The notes: generated by a model from the letters alone, not told the origin. A stretch of 64,000 bases of DNA from an uncultured Nocardioides sp. (GCF_947488515.1 NZ_CANKZF010000003.1:434001-498000), one strand, 5' to 3'; positions 19,032 through 27,892 are shown, counted from the stretch's first letter. Made by a program: numbers and translations.

Positions 19032-19032
19032 T

Positions 19033-19238
19033 GTGCCCGTGGACGTCGCGGTGCCCCTCGTGCTGGCATGGATCATCGGGGTCCCGGTGCCGGTCCTCTC
19101 TACTGGGCCATCCGGTTGGCGGTCCGACACGGCATGGAGGACGACCAGCGCATTGCGCAGGGAGATCGCAAGCTGGCAGAGATCTCCGAGACGATCCGTC
19201 GGTACCAGGAGTCGATCGGCGGCCCCGCGCCCCAGTGA
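19033..19238 (+). pseudogene. Small single-helix membrane protein, frameshifted in a CT run
   Basis: From GTG 19033 the frame reads VPVDVAVPLVLAWIIGVPVPV, a credible transmembrane helix. The continuation LYWAIRLAVRHGMEDDQRIAQGD and a charged tail ending GGPAPQ-stop (19236-19238) lies in another frame. Removing two bases from CTCTCT (19096-19101) joins them as a 66-residue protein. A two-base slip in a CT repeat explains the break; a sequencing error or phase variation are alternatives. There is no clear ribosome site. Confidence 0.45.
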
Positions 19239-19289
19239 GCGGTGGCTGAGCCACAGTTGGGGCCGTGGAAGATGTGGCTGTGGCACCGC
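19239..19289 (+). repeat. Hairpin A of the two-hairpin dispersed repeat, copy 2
   Basis: Arms 19239-19255 and 19273-19289 pair with three mismatches over 17 bases. They share GCGGTG...CCACA and TGTGGCTG...CACCGC with copy 1. It begins directly after the stop of the small membrane-protein ORF. Confidence 0.65.
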
Positions 19290-19322
19290 GCGCCGGCGCG
19301 TCGCTGGAGCCACGCCGCGACA

Positions 19323-19372
19323 GCGGTGCCCCAGCCACATCTGGCGGCCCCCGAGCATGGCTAGCGCATCGC
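19323..19372 (+). repeat. Hairpin B of the two-hairpin dispersed repeat, copy 2
   Basis: Left arm 19323-19340 (GCGGTGCCCCAGCCACAT) and a more degenerate right arm ending near 19372 are separated from hairpin A by a GC-rich linker (19290-19322). The order A, linker, B is the same as at 5081-5216, again in a convergent intergenic gap. Confidence 0.6.
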
Positions 19373-19454
19373 GCGAGGCGTACGGCGGGAGGCGTACGGC
19401 GGGCAGGTTGTCAGGCTCTCCCTGAACTCGTCCGGCCGTGCACGGGCCGACGAG

Positions 19455-19488
19455 CTCAGCGATCCCCGGTCAGCCGGGGATCGCTGAG
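19455..19488. terminator. Bidirectional terminator hairpin between the aldehyde dehydrogenase region and carbonic anhydrase
   Basis: A perfect 15-bp stem (19455-19469 with 19474-19488) closes on a TCAG tetraloop. It lies between convergent transcription units, 16 bases past the carbonic anhydrase stop, so it could stop both. Nothing else is visible in 19373-19454. Confidence 0.75.
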
Positions 19489-19504
19489 AGGAGTAGGCGG
19501 CCTC

Positions 19505-19999
19505 TCACACGTGCTCGGTGAGCAACCCGGAGTCGACGTCGTACAGGAAGCCGCCGACCTTGGCGCGCTCGCCGATGAGCGGGTGCGTGCGCACCTTGGC
19601 GACGTCCTGACGGAGCTGGTCGAGCTGGTCGGTGACGACGCCGAACGACGCCCAGCTGGCGTCGACGCCCGCGGACTCGCCGATCTTGACCCGGAGCTCC
19701 TGCTCCGAGGACGAGGCCATGGCGCAGCGGGTGTGGGGCACCACGAGGATGCGCTGGACGTTGAGCAGGTGCACGCCGAGCACGAGCGCCTCGAGCGCCT
19801 GCGGGGTCACGCGCGCGCCGGGGTTGCGGAAGATCTTGGCGTCGCCGTGCTTGAGCCCGAGCATGCCCAGCGGGTCGATGCGCGAGTCCATGCAGGTGAC
19901 CAGGGCGATGCCGGCATGGGCCTTGCCGTCGAAGCCACCGAGGTCGAACGTGTCCGCGAAGGCGCGGTTGGCCTGCAGGAGGTCGTCGAAGTCGCTCAC
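19505..19999 (-). CDS. Beta-class carbonic anhydrase
   Basis: The 164-residue zinc enzyme interconverts CO2 and bicarbonate in the cytoplasm. It has the complete beta-class set: zinc ligands C36, H89 and C92, and the Asp-Arg dyad D38/R40 in CMDSR, with PHTRC supplying His and the second Cys. It resembles the short mycobacterial-type enzymes. GTG 19999 was chosen from the family N-terminus and a TAACCT -10 seven nt upstream. It follows the P55-like transporter by 20 bases, so it may also be read from the parC-lprG transcript. Confidence 0.9.
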   Translation of the reverse strand: MSDFDDLLQANRAFADTFDLGGFDGKAHAGIALVTCMDSRIDPLGMLGLKHGDAKIFRNPGARVTPQALEALVLGVHLLNVQRILVVPHTRCAMASSSEQELRVKIGESAGVDASWASFGVVTDQLDQLRQDVAKVRTHPLIGERAKVGGFLYDVDSGLLTEHV

Positions 20000-20006
20000 G
20001 ACCGGC

Positions 20007-20012
20007 AGGTTA
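20007..20012 (-). promoter_or_regulatory. -10 element of leaderless promoter for carbonic anhydrase
   Basis: On the minus strand TAACCT lies 7 nt before the GTG at 19999, inside the 20-base gap after the MFS gene. Confidence 0.45.
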
Positions 20013-20019
20013 GCGCGCC

Positions 20020-21789
20020 TCAGGCGCCGCCGGTGAAGACGTCCCGCGCCGCGAGCCGTGTCGGGCGCACCTGCCGGAACAGCACCAGCGCGAGGACGGC
20101 CGCCACCACCGCGCACCCGGCAGCTCCCCAGAAGACCGCGTGCTCCTGGGCGATGCCCGCGACCCGCAGCAGGTCGGAGAACTCCTTGCACCGGCTCTTG
20201 CCGTCGCAGACGTCCTGCACCGGCGGCACGGCGAGCTGCTCGGAGTAGTAGCGCCGCAGGCCGATCGTGGTGAGGGCCGAGATGCCGATCAGCATGCCCA
20301 CCATGCGGGCGACCACGACGAAGGCGCTCGCCACGCCGTGGACGTCGTCGTCGGTGGACGCGAGCAGGGCCGCGTTGACCGGCGCGAGCGCCAGCCCGAA
20401 GCCCAGGCCGCCCGTGATCAGGGCGAGGTTGGCGATGGGCTCCTCGATCGTCGTGAGCCCCCAGCGGGTCATCAGCACGAAGCCGGTCGCGGCGAGCAGC
20501 ATGCCGAGCGCGGTGACGAGGCCGGGGGAGAGGTAGCGGATGAGGTAGCCGCCGAGCACGGCGCCCACCGGCAGCGCGAGCAGGAACCGGACCAGCACCA
20601 GCGCCGCGGGCAGCTGGTCGTCGGGGTAGACGGTGGTGCGGGCGAACAGCGGGATGTCGATGAGGGCGGCGATCAGGGCGGCACCGACGAAGAAGCTGAC
20701 CAGCAGCGCACCCCATGCCGGCGTACGACGCAGCGCGCCGCGCGGCACCAGCGGGTTCGCCGCACGGCGTACGTGCCAGGTGAATGCTGCCGCCGCCACG
20801 AGCGCGCCGAGGAGGTACCACCGGCCCTGGGGCGAGAAGACCTCGATCTTCGGGTCGGCGGTCGCGAAGGCGAGGATCACCCCGCCGAGCGCGGCGGCGA
20901 GCAGCAGGGCGCCGACCAGGTCGGCGTTGACCAGCACGCGGATCCAGCCGCGCAGGTCGAGCAGCGGGCGGGGCGCGAACCAGCACCACGCCAGCAGCAG
21001 GACGAGCGCGACGACGGTCGCCATGCCGATCGGGGTCAGCCAGCGGCCGTCACCGGCGAACGGGACGAAGAGCCGACCCCACGTCAGGTCGCGCATCAGC
21101 GGGGCGGGGCGCAGGAAGACGACGGCCGCGCACGCGAAGGTGGCCAGCAGCAGGAGGAGCCCGACGAGGTCGGGCCGGCGACGAGCTCCCGCAGGTCTCC
21201 GCTGCGGGGCGAGCGCGCGGATGGCGGCGGCCAGCACGAGGCCGACGGCGAGGTTGATCGCGAAGATGGCCCGCCAGTCGGCGACGGCGAGGACGGCCGC
21301 GCCGAAGAGCGGACCCAGGACCGAGCCGATCTCCTGCACGGCCGAGACCACGCCCAGCGGGACGCCCCGGCGCTCGACGGGGTAGAGGTCGGCCACCAGT
21401 GCGAGGGTCGCCGGCACCAGGCCGCCGCCGCCGACCCCCTGGAGGAACCGGCCGGCCACGATGCTCGGCATGTCGTAGGCCACCGTGGTGATGAGGGAGC
21501 CCAGCGCGAAGAGCACGAGCGCCATCACGAGCACCGGCACCCGCCCGCGCAGGTCGGCGATCCGGCCGATCAGCGGGAGCATCGCGACGTAGCCGAGCAG
21601 GAAGCCGCTGACGATCGGTGCCGCGCGCTGCAGCTGGTCGATCGGCACACCGACGCCGGTCATCATGTCGGGCAGGGCGAGCACGACGACGTAGGTGTCG
21701 GCCGCCGCGAACGCCACGGCGACGGCTGCCATGGCGAGGAGCAGCCGCGAGGTGCGCGAGACCACTGCCTCGCCCGCGGCGGTGCTCAC
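20020..21789 (-). CDS. MFS transporter, P55-like (partner of LprG)
   Basis: The 589-residue protein has about 14 hydrophobic helices and DHA-type MFS motifs: LPLIGRIADLRGRVPV (motif A) and GRFLQGVGGGGLVPATLALVADLYPVERRG with GVVSAVQEIGSVLGPLFG (motif C). A large periplasmic loop with two cysteines (VCDGKSRCKE) occurs late. It starts inside the stop of an LprG-type lipoprotein gene (GTGA overlap). In Mycobacterium tuberculosis lprG-Rv1410c (P55) is an operon that moves triacylated lipids and lipoglycans to the cell surface and gives drug tolerance; I infer the same pairing. Confidence 0.83.
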   Translation of the reverse strand: MSTAAGEAVVSRTSRLLLAMAAVAVAFAAADTYVVVLALPDMMTGVGVPIDQLQRAAPIVSGFLLGYVAMLPLIGRIADLRGRVPVLVMALVLFALGSLITTVAYDMPSIVAGRFLQGVGGGGLVPATLALVADLYPVERRGVPLGVVSAVQEIGSVLGPLFGAAVLAVADWRAIFAINLAVGLVLAAAIRALAPQRRPAGARRRPDLVGLLLLLATFACAAVVFLRPAPLMRDLTWGRLFVPFAGDGRWLTPIGMATVVALVLLLAWCWFAPRPLLDLRGWIRVLVNADLVGALLLAAALGGVILAFATADPKIEVFSPQGRWYLLGALVAAAAFTWHVRRAANPLVPRGALRRTPAWGALLVSFFVGAALIAALIDIPLFARTTVYPDDQLPAALVLVRFLLALPVGAVLGGYLIRYLSPGLVTALGMLLAATGFVLMTRWGLTTIEEPIANLALITGGLGFGLALAPVNAALLASTDDDVHGVASAFVVVARMVGMLIGISALTTIGLRRYYSEQLAVPPVQDVCDGKSRCKEFSDLLRVAGIAQEHAVFWGAAGCAVVAAVLALVLFRQVRPTRLAARDVFTGGA

Positions 21790-22517
21790 GGTGCGGTGAT
21801 GTCCTTCTCGGTGCCGTAGTCGGCGAAGTCGACGGTGTAGGTCATCGGCTCGGCACGGGGGTAGAAGACGCCCGTCAGCGTGGCCTCGCGCAGCTCGCCG
21901 TCGTCGGTGACCTGCCACTCCACGTCGAACGAGTCGCCCGAGGACGACGGGATGATCGACTTCATCGCCGACCCGGGCACCGTGCCGGTGTAGGTGGTGA
22001 GGATCTCGGTGTTGTCGGCACCGCCGCGCACGCTGTCCCCGGCCTCCGGCGACTCGGTCTGCTCGAGCAGGCCCGCGAAGCCGTCCCCGCCGACGAGGTT
22101 CGAGGGGTCGGGGGCGCCGTACTCCTTCGGGTTGACCTTGTTCCAGCCCGGGGTGAAGGGGAGCTGGGCATAGACGGTGTCGTCGACGGCGATGACGGGT
22201 ACGTCGACGGTCTGGCCGGCGAACACCACGGTGATCGAGCCGTCGAAGGCCGGCGCCTGGGTGATCGTGCCGGTCGCCTTGGTGATGCCGGAGACGCCGT
22301 CAGGCAGCGACGGGGTGGACAGGGTGAGGTCGACGCCGCTCGTCTCGGTGAGGGTCGTGGCCGCCTCTGCCAGCGCCTGCTCGGGCGTGGGGCCCTCGTC
22401 GCCGCCTCCTCCGTTGCCACCGTCGTCGCCCGAGCAGGCGGACAGGACGGGCAGGGTGAGGACGAGGGCGGCGACCGTGGTGGTGAGCCGTCCGGACGTG
22501 CGGGCGCGAGCGAGCAT
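21786..22517 (-). CDS. lprG: LppX/LprAFG-family lipoprotein (LprG-like)
   Basis: The 243-residue product has a lipoprotein signal with lipobox LPVLSAC (C28), a Gly/Asp linker, and then the LppX/LprG half-barrel domain: LTETSGVDLTLST, GTITQAPAFDGSITV, VIAVDDTVYAQLPFTPGW, and LVGGDGFAGLLEQTE. Members bind acylated lipids in a cavity. Length matches mycobacterial LprG. It lies 4 bases after parC and overlaps the MFS gene, giving a parC-lprG-P55 order on one strand. Confidence 0.85.
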   Translation of the reverse strand: MLARARTSGRLTTTVAALVLTLPVLSACSGDDGGNGGGGDEGPTPEQALAEAATTLTETSGVDLTLSTPSLPDGVSGITKATGTITQAPAFDGSITVVFAGQTVDVPVIAVDDTVYAQLPFTPGWNKVNPKEYGAPDPSNLVGGDGFAGLLEQTESPEAGDSVRGGADNTEILTTYTGTVPGSAMKSIIPSSSGDSFDVEWQVTDDGELREATLTGVFYPRAEPMTYTVDFADYGTEKDITAP

Positions 22518-22521
22518 GGCC

Positions 22522-25041
22522 TCAGCCTTCCACAGGGGCGGCTGCGTCACCGGCGTCCGTGCCCGACGCCGCGCGGGTCGCGATCTGGGCCGCGACCTGG
22601 GCCGCGACCGGGGAGGCCACCGCCGTGATGGGCTGCGGAGCAGGCACGCCCGAGCCGTCGCGCCTGCCGCTGGCCTCGGGGAGGTCCACGGGCGCACCGC
22701 TCGACGCGGCCGCGCGGGCCGGGCCGGGGCCGGCCCAGGCCGTGACGAGGGTGTCCTCGCCCTTGAGGAAGCGGTGGCTGCGGACGCCGCCGGTGGCGCG
22801 CCCCTTGCCGGGGTACTCGGTGAACGGCGTCACCTTGACCGCGCCGGCCTCGGTGCCGGGCAGGGCCGTGGAGGAGCCCGACGCCGTCACGACGACCGCG
22901 TCGGCGGGGTCGAAGGCGCCGAAGAAGGCGGCGCGCTGGCCCGAGCCGAGCTTGATGCCGGCCATGCCTCCGCCCGAGCGCCCCTGCGGACGCACGCCGG
23001 AGGCGGGGAAGTGGAGCAGCTGGGCGTCGGTGGAGATGAAGCAGAGCTCCTCCTCGCCGGTGGCGAGCTCGACGGCACCGACGACCTCGTCGCCGTCCTT
23101 GAGGCCGATGACCTCCCACTCGTCGCGGTTGAGCACCTCCGGGTTGACCCGCTTGACCACGCCGTCGCGCGTGCCCAGCGCGAGGCCGGGGCCGTCGGTG
23201 CGCAGCGAGGTGAGCGCGAGCGCCCGCTCGCCCGCCCCGAGGGCGACGAGCTCGCTGAGCGGGACGCCGCCGGCGACGTGGGGGTCGTTGGCGGTCGAGG
23301 GCAGCTCGGCGCCGATGTCGATGACCGGCAGCCGGACCAGCCGGCCGCGGTTGGTCAGCAGGCCGACCTCGCCGCGCCTGGAGGACAGGACCGCGGAGAC
23401 CGTCACGTCGTGGTTGGCCCGGTCGCCGCCGCGTCCGGGGGCCTCGGCGTCCCGGGTGCGGGCGAGGAGGCCGGTGGAGGACAGCAGGACGAAGCAGGGG
23501 TCGTCGCTGACCTCGACCGCCGAAGCCGCAGTCACGGCTGGTGCGGCGCCGAGCAGGACCGTGCGACGCGGGGTCCCGTGCTCCTTGGCGACGTCGGTGA
23601 GCTCGTCGGAGACGACCTTCCGCAGGAGCTTCTCGTCCGCCAGGATCGCGTCGAGCTGCTCGATGGTGCGCTCGAGCTCGCTCTTCTCCTTCTCGAGCTC
23701 CAGCTTGCTGAACCTGGTGAGGCGCCGCAGGGGCATGTCGAGGATGTAGTCGGCCTGCACCTCGGTGAGGTCGAAGACCGAGATCAGGCGCTCCTTGGCA
23801 GCGGCGGCGTTGTCGGAGCCGCGGATCACCTGGATGACCTCGTCGATGTCGAGGATCGCGATCAGCAGGCCGTCGACGAGGTGCAGCCGGTCCGCGGCCT
23901 TGGCGCGGCGGAACGTCGAGCGACGGCGTACGACGTCGAAGCGGTGGCCGAGGAAGACCTCGAGCATCTCCTTGATGCCCAGCGTGCGCGGCTGGCCGTC
24001 GACGAGGGCGACGGCGTTGATCCCGAAGGAGTCCTCGAGCGCGGTCTGGCGGTAGAGCTGCTCGAGGATCGCCTCGGGGACGAATCCGTTCTTGATCTCG
24101 ATGACCAGGCGCAGTCCGTGCTCGCGGTCGCTGAGGTCCTTGATGTCGGCGATGCCCTGGAGCTTCTTGGACAGCACCAGCTTCTTGATCTGCTCCATGA
24201 CCCGCTCGGTGCCGACGCCGTAGGGGAGCTCGGTGACGACGATGCCCTTGCGTCGCGCGGTGACCGACTCGATCCGGGCGGTCGCACGCATCTTGAAGGT
24301 GCCGCGTCCGGTCTCGTAGGCGTCGCGGATCCCGTCGAGGCCGACGATCTTGCCGCCGGTGGGCAGGTCCGGACCGGGGACGAAGCGCATCAGGTCGTCG
24401 AGCGACGCCTTGGGGTGCGTGATCAGGTGCTTGAGCGCCTGGACGACCTCGACGAGGTTGTGCGGAGCGATGTTGGTGGCCATGCCGACCGCGATGCCGG
24501 CCGATCCGTTGACGAGCAGGTGCGGGATGGCCGCCGGCAGGACGACCGGCTCCATCTCGCGCGAGTCGTAGTTGGGCTTGAAGTCGACCGTGTCCTCGTC
24601 GATCGAGGCCGTCATCGCGACCGCGGCGGGCGCCATCCGGCACTCGGTGTAGCGCATGGCGGCGGGGGAGTCGTCGGGCGAGCCGAAGTTGCCGTGGCCG
24701 TCGACCGTGCGCAGCCGCATCGACCAGGGCTGCGCCATGCGGACCAGCGCGTCGTAGATCGCGCCGTCACCGTGCGGGTGGAGCCGGCCCATGACCTCAC
24801 CGACGACGCGGGCGCTCTTGACGTGCCCGCGGTCCGGCCGCAGCGACATCTCGTCCATCGTGTAGAGGATGCGCCGCTGCACCGGCTTCAACCCGTCGCG
24901 CGCGTCGGGCAGCGCCCGCGAGTAGATGACCGAGTAGGCGTACTCGAGGAACGACGTCTGCATCTCGTCGCGGATGTCGGTGTCGAGGATGTGCTCCTCG
25001 AAGTCGTCCGGGAGGGGCTCCTGCTTCGTACGTCGTGCCAT
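22522..25041 (-). CDS. parC: DNA topoisomerase IV subunit A (ParC type)
   Basis: The 839-residue protein shows the type IIA breakage-reunion domain: EYAYSVIYSRALPDARDGLKPVQRR, the catalytic Tyr in AAMRYTECRMA, PNYDSREMEPVVLPAAIPHLLVNGSAGIAVGMATNIAPHNL, and a C-terminal beta-pinwheel. A degenerate GyrA-box-like heptad, QGRSGGG, lies in the pinwheel in place of the canonical QRRGGKG. It pairs with parE at 13590. ATG 25041 is spaced about 9 nt from GGGGAG; ATG 25050 is too close to that site. Confidence 0.92.
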   Translation of the reverse strand: MARRTKQEPLPDDFEEHILDTDIRDEMQTSFLEYAYSVIYSRALPDARDGLKPVQRRILYTMDEMSLRPDRGHVKSARVVGEVMGRLHPHGDGAIYDALVRMAQPWSMRLRTVDGHGNFGSPDDSPAAMRYTECRMAPAAVAMTASIDEDTVDFKPNYDSREMEPVVLPAAIPHLLVNGSAGIAVGMATNIAPHNLVEVVQALKHLITHPKASLDDLMRFVPGPDLPTGGKIVGLDGIRDAYETGRGTFKMRATARIESVTARRKGIVVTELPYGVGTERVMEQIKKLVLSKKLQGIADIKDLSDREHGLRLVIEIKNGFVPEAILEQLYRQTALEDSFGINAVALVDGQPRTLGIKEMLEVFLGHRFDVVRRRSTFRRAKAADRLHLVDGLLIAILDIDEVIQVIRGSDNAAAAKERLISVFDLTEVQADYILDMPLRRLTRFSKLELEKEKSELERTIEQLDAILADEKLLRKVVSDELTDVAKEHGTPRRTVLLGAAPAVTAASAVEVSDDPCFVLLSSTGLLARTRDAEAPGRGGDRANHDVTVSAVLSSRRGEVGLLTNRGRLVRLPVIDIGAELPSTANDPHVAGGVPLSELVALGAGERALALTSLRTDGPGLALGTRDGVVKRVNPEVLNRDEWEVIGLKDGDEVVGAVELATGEEELCFISTDAQLLHFPASGVRPQGRSGGGMAGIKLGSGQRAAFFGAFDPADAVVVTASGSSTALPGTEAGAVKVTPFTEYPGKGRATGGVRSHRFLKGEDTLVTAWAGPGPARAAASSGAPVDLPEASGRRDGSGVPAPQPITAVASPVAAQVAAQIATRAASGTDAGDAAAPVEG

Positions 25042-25121
25042 GTCCGCCATTCTCCCCGCTGCCACCGCGCGGAAGGACGGGGGCACGCCGGACGGGGGCC
25101 GACCGTTCGAGCGGGGGCCGA

Positions 25122-25127
25122 TAGATT
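25122..25127 (+). promoter_or_regulatory. -10 element of leaderless promoter for the GNAT/acyl-CoA synthetase fusion
   Basis: TAGATT lies 6 nt before the GTG at 25134, with no ribosome site. Confidence 0.6.
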
Positions 25128-25133
25128 GCAGCC

Positions 25134-27857
25134 GTGACCGAAGCGGACGCTGCTGCAGACCAGGTGCGTACGACGCGGCCGCCCCGGCACTGGGAGGCCG
25201 ACGTCCTGCTGCGCGACGGGCGGACGGCGCACATCCGGCCGATCCAGCCGGAGGACCGCGAGCTGCTGGTCGAGTTCTACAGCCGCGTCTCGGACCAGTC
25301 GAAGTACTACCGGTTCTTCTCGCCGATGCCCGAGCTCTCCGAGCGCGACCTCGACCGGTTCACCCAGGTCGACCACCGCGACCGGGTGGCGATGATCCTG
25401 CTCGTGGCCGGGCAGATGATCGCCGTCGGGCGCTACGACATGATCCGGCCCGGCTACGCCGAGGTCGCCTTCCTCGTCGAGGATGCCCACCAGGGTCGCG
25501 GCATCGGCCAGCTCCTGCTCGAGCACCTCGCCCAGGCGGGCCGCGAGCGGGGGATCGACGAGTTCGTCGCCGAGGTGCTGCCCGACAACCAGGCGATGAT
25601 CCACACCTTCAAGGACGCCGGCTACCAGGTGAGGAGCACCTTCGAGGACGGCGTGATGGAGCTGGTGTTCCGGATCGACCCGACCGACACCGCGCTCGGC
25701 GTGATGGAGCAGCGCGAGCACCGGGCGGAGTACGCCTCGATCGAGCGCTTCTTCTCGCCGAAGTCGGTCGCGATCATCGGCGCCAGCCGGCGGCAGGACA
25801 CCATCGGTCGTGCGCTGGTGCGCCACCTCGTCCTGGGCAACTTCACCGGCCGCATCCACGTGGTCAACCCCAGCGCCGACTCGGTCTCCGGGATGCCGGC
25901 GTGGAAGTCGGTCGGAGACATCCCCGGCGACGTCGACGTCGCCATCGTCGCCGTCCCGGCGGAGTCGGTGCAGGACGTCGTGCTCGACTGCGCCGCCAAG
26001 GGCGTCCACGGCCTGGTGGTGATCTCGTCGGGCTTCGCCGAGACCGGCGAGGAGGGCCGGATGCGGCAGCGGCGCCTGGTCGGGCTGTCCCGCTCCTACG
26101 GCCTTCGCCTGATCGGCCCCAACGCGCTCGGCATCATCAACACCGACCCCGACGTCCAGCTCAACGCCTCGCTCTCCTCGGTGATGCCGCCCCGCGGCCG
26201 CGCCGGGTTCTTCTGCCAGTCCGGTGCGCTCGGCTCGGCGATCCTCGAGAAGGTGCAGAACCGAGGGCTGGGCCTCACCACGTTCGTGAGCGCGGGCAAC
26301 CGTGCTGACGTGTCCGGCAACGACCTCCTCCAGTACTGGGAGGAGGACGACGCCACCGAGGTCGTGCTGCTCTACCTCGAGTCGATCGGCAACCCACGCA
26401 AGTTCTCCCGGATCGCCCGCCGGGTCAGCCGCCGCAAGCCGATCGTCGCGGTGCGGTCGGGCCGCAGCTCCCAGGGGGTGCCGATGGGGCACGCCGTGCG
26501 CAAGATCGGGGCGCCGGGCGAGGCCGTCGACGCCATGTTCCGGCAGGCCGGGATCATCCAGGTCGAGTCGCTCGAGGAGATGTTCGACGTCGCCCAGCTG
26601 CTCGCGCACCAGCCGCTGCCGCGGGGGCGCCGGGTCGCGATCGTCGGCAACTCCGACGCCCTCGGGCTGCTCGCGGCCGACGCCGCCAACTCGGTCGGCC
26701 TGGTCGTGAACCGGCAGGAGGCGCTCGGCGCCGACGCGACCGCGGAGGACTTCGAGGACGCCCTGGACGCGGCGATCGACGACCCCGAGGTCGACGCGGT
26801 GGTCGCGATCTTCATCCCGCCGCTCAACGTCGCCGGCGCCCGTGAGGACGTCGCCAACGTGCTCGCCGCGGTCGGTGAGCAGTCAGACAAGCCCATCGTC
26901 TCGACGTTCCTCGGCACCGAGGGCGTCCCCGAGCTGCTGCGGGTGCCCGACGTCGCCGGCTCCAGCGCCGGCCGCGGGTCGGTGCCGTCGTACCCCGCCG
27001 TCGAGGCCTCCGTCCGTGCCCTCGCCCACGTCGTGGAGTACGCCGTGTGGCTGCGCGTGCCGCAGGCGACGCTCGTCGAGCCGGGCGTCAACGACCTCGA
27101 CGCGGCCCGCCACCTCGTCAACGAGGTGCTCATGCGCCACCCGGAGGGGCGCGACCTCGACTTCGAGGAGCAGTACCGCCTGCTCACCGCCTACGGCATC
27201 GACCTGTGGGACACCTACGCCGTCGCCACCCTCGACGAGGCGACCGCCGCCGGCGATGCGCTGGGCTGGGACGTCGTCCTCAAGGCGACCGCCGACCACC
27301 TGCGCGACCGCCCGGACCTGGCCCACGTGTGGCGCAACATCGACACGCCCGAAGAGATGTCACAGGCCTGGCGTTCGCTCACCAGCCTCATCACCGACCC
27401 CGACAACGCCGGCTTCGTCGTGCAGCGCAACGCGCCCCCGGGGGTGCCGGTCACCATCGCGACGATGGAGGACCCGCTGTTCGGCCCGGTCCTGTCCTTC
27501 GGCATCGGGGGCCCGCTCACCGAGCTGCTGGGTGACCGGTCGTTCCGGATCCCGCCGCTCGCCGACCACGACGCCCAGGACATGGTGCGCGAGATCAAGG
27601 CCTCGCCGCTGCTCTTCGGCTACCGCGGCAGCGAGATCGTCGACGTCGCCGAGATCGAGCGGCTCGTGCGCCAGGTGGCCCAGCTGCAGCACGACCTGCC
27701 GCAGGTGCGCGCGCTGCAGCTGCCGCTCGTGCTGGCCGGGGCGGAGGGCGCGACCGTGCTCGGGGCCAGCGTCCGGGTGGAGCCGGTCAAGGACCCGCGG
27801 TCCGACTGGTTCGTCCGGCGACTGAGCACGATGCCCGGGGACACCCTGCCTGACTGA
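25134..27857 (+). CDS. Fused GNAT acetyltransferase and NDP-forming acyl-CoA synthetase-like protein (Pat type)
   Basis: In this 907-residue protein an N-terminal GNAT domain (residues about 20-185; the acetyl-CoA loop is QGRGIGQLLLEHL) precedes an ADP-forming acyl-CoA synthetase module: CoA-binding Rossmann (FSPKSVAIIGASRRQDTIGRALV), succinyl-CoA-ligase-like (CQSGALGSAIL; NSDALGLLAAD) and C-terminal ATP-grasp (about 660-890). This is the architecture of protein lysine acetyltransferases such as Salmonella Pat and actinobacterial PatA, but with GNAT first. H453 in MGHAVRKIGAPG aligns approximately with the phospho-His region of active synthetases. It probably acetylates acyl-CoA synthetases in response to acetyl-CoA. 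Confidence 0.85.
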   Translation: MTEADAAADQVRTTRPPRHWEADVLLRDGRTAHIRPIQPEDRELLVEFYSRVSDQSKYYRFFSPMPELSERDLDRFTQVDHRDRVAMILLVAGQMIAVGRYDMIRPGYAEVAFLVEDAHQGRGIGQLLLEHLAQAGRERGIDEFVAEVLPDNQAMIHTFKDAGYQVRSTFEDGVMELVFRIDPTDTALGVMEQREHRAEYASIERFFSPKSVAIIGASRRQDTIGRALVRHLVLGNFTGRIHVVNPSADSVSGMPAWKSVGDIPGDVDVAIVAVPAESVQDVVLDCAAKGVHGLVVISSGFAETGEEGRMRQRRLVGLSRSYGLRLIGPNALGIINTDPDVQLNASLSSVMPPRGRAGFFCQSGALGSAILEKVQNRGLGLTTFVSAGNRADVSGNDLLQYWEEDDATEVVLLYLESIGNPRKFSRIARRVSRRKPIVAVRSGRSSQGVPMGHAVRKIGAPGEAVDAMFRQAGIIQVESLEEMFDVAQLLAHQPLPRGRRVAIVGNSDALGLLAADAANSVGLVVNRQEALGADATAEDFEDALDAAIDDPEVDAVVAIFIPPLNVAGAREDVANVLAAVGEQSDKPIVSTFLGTEGVPELLRVPDVAGSSAGRGSVPSYPAVEASVRALAHVVEYAVWLRVPQATLVEPGVNDLDAARHLVNEVLMRHPEGRDLDFEEQYRLLTAYGIDLWDTYAVATLDEATAAGDALGWDVVLKATADHLRDRPDLAHVWRNIDTPEEMSQAWRSLTSLITDPDNAGFVVQRNAPPGVPVTIATMEDPLFGPVLSFGIGGPLTELLGDRSFRIPPLADHDAQDMVREIKASPLLFGYRGSEIVDVAEIERLVRQVAQLQHDLPQVRALQLPLVLAGAEGATVLGASVRVEPVKDPRSDWFVRRLSTMPGDTLPD

Positions 27858-27892
27858 GGCCGGACTGCCCGCGGCGTGACAGACTTGCCACC

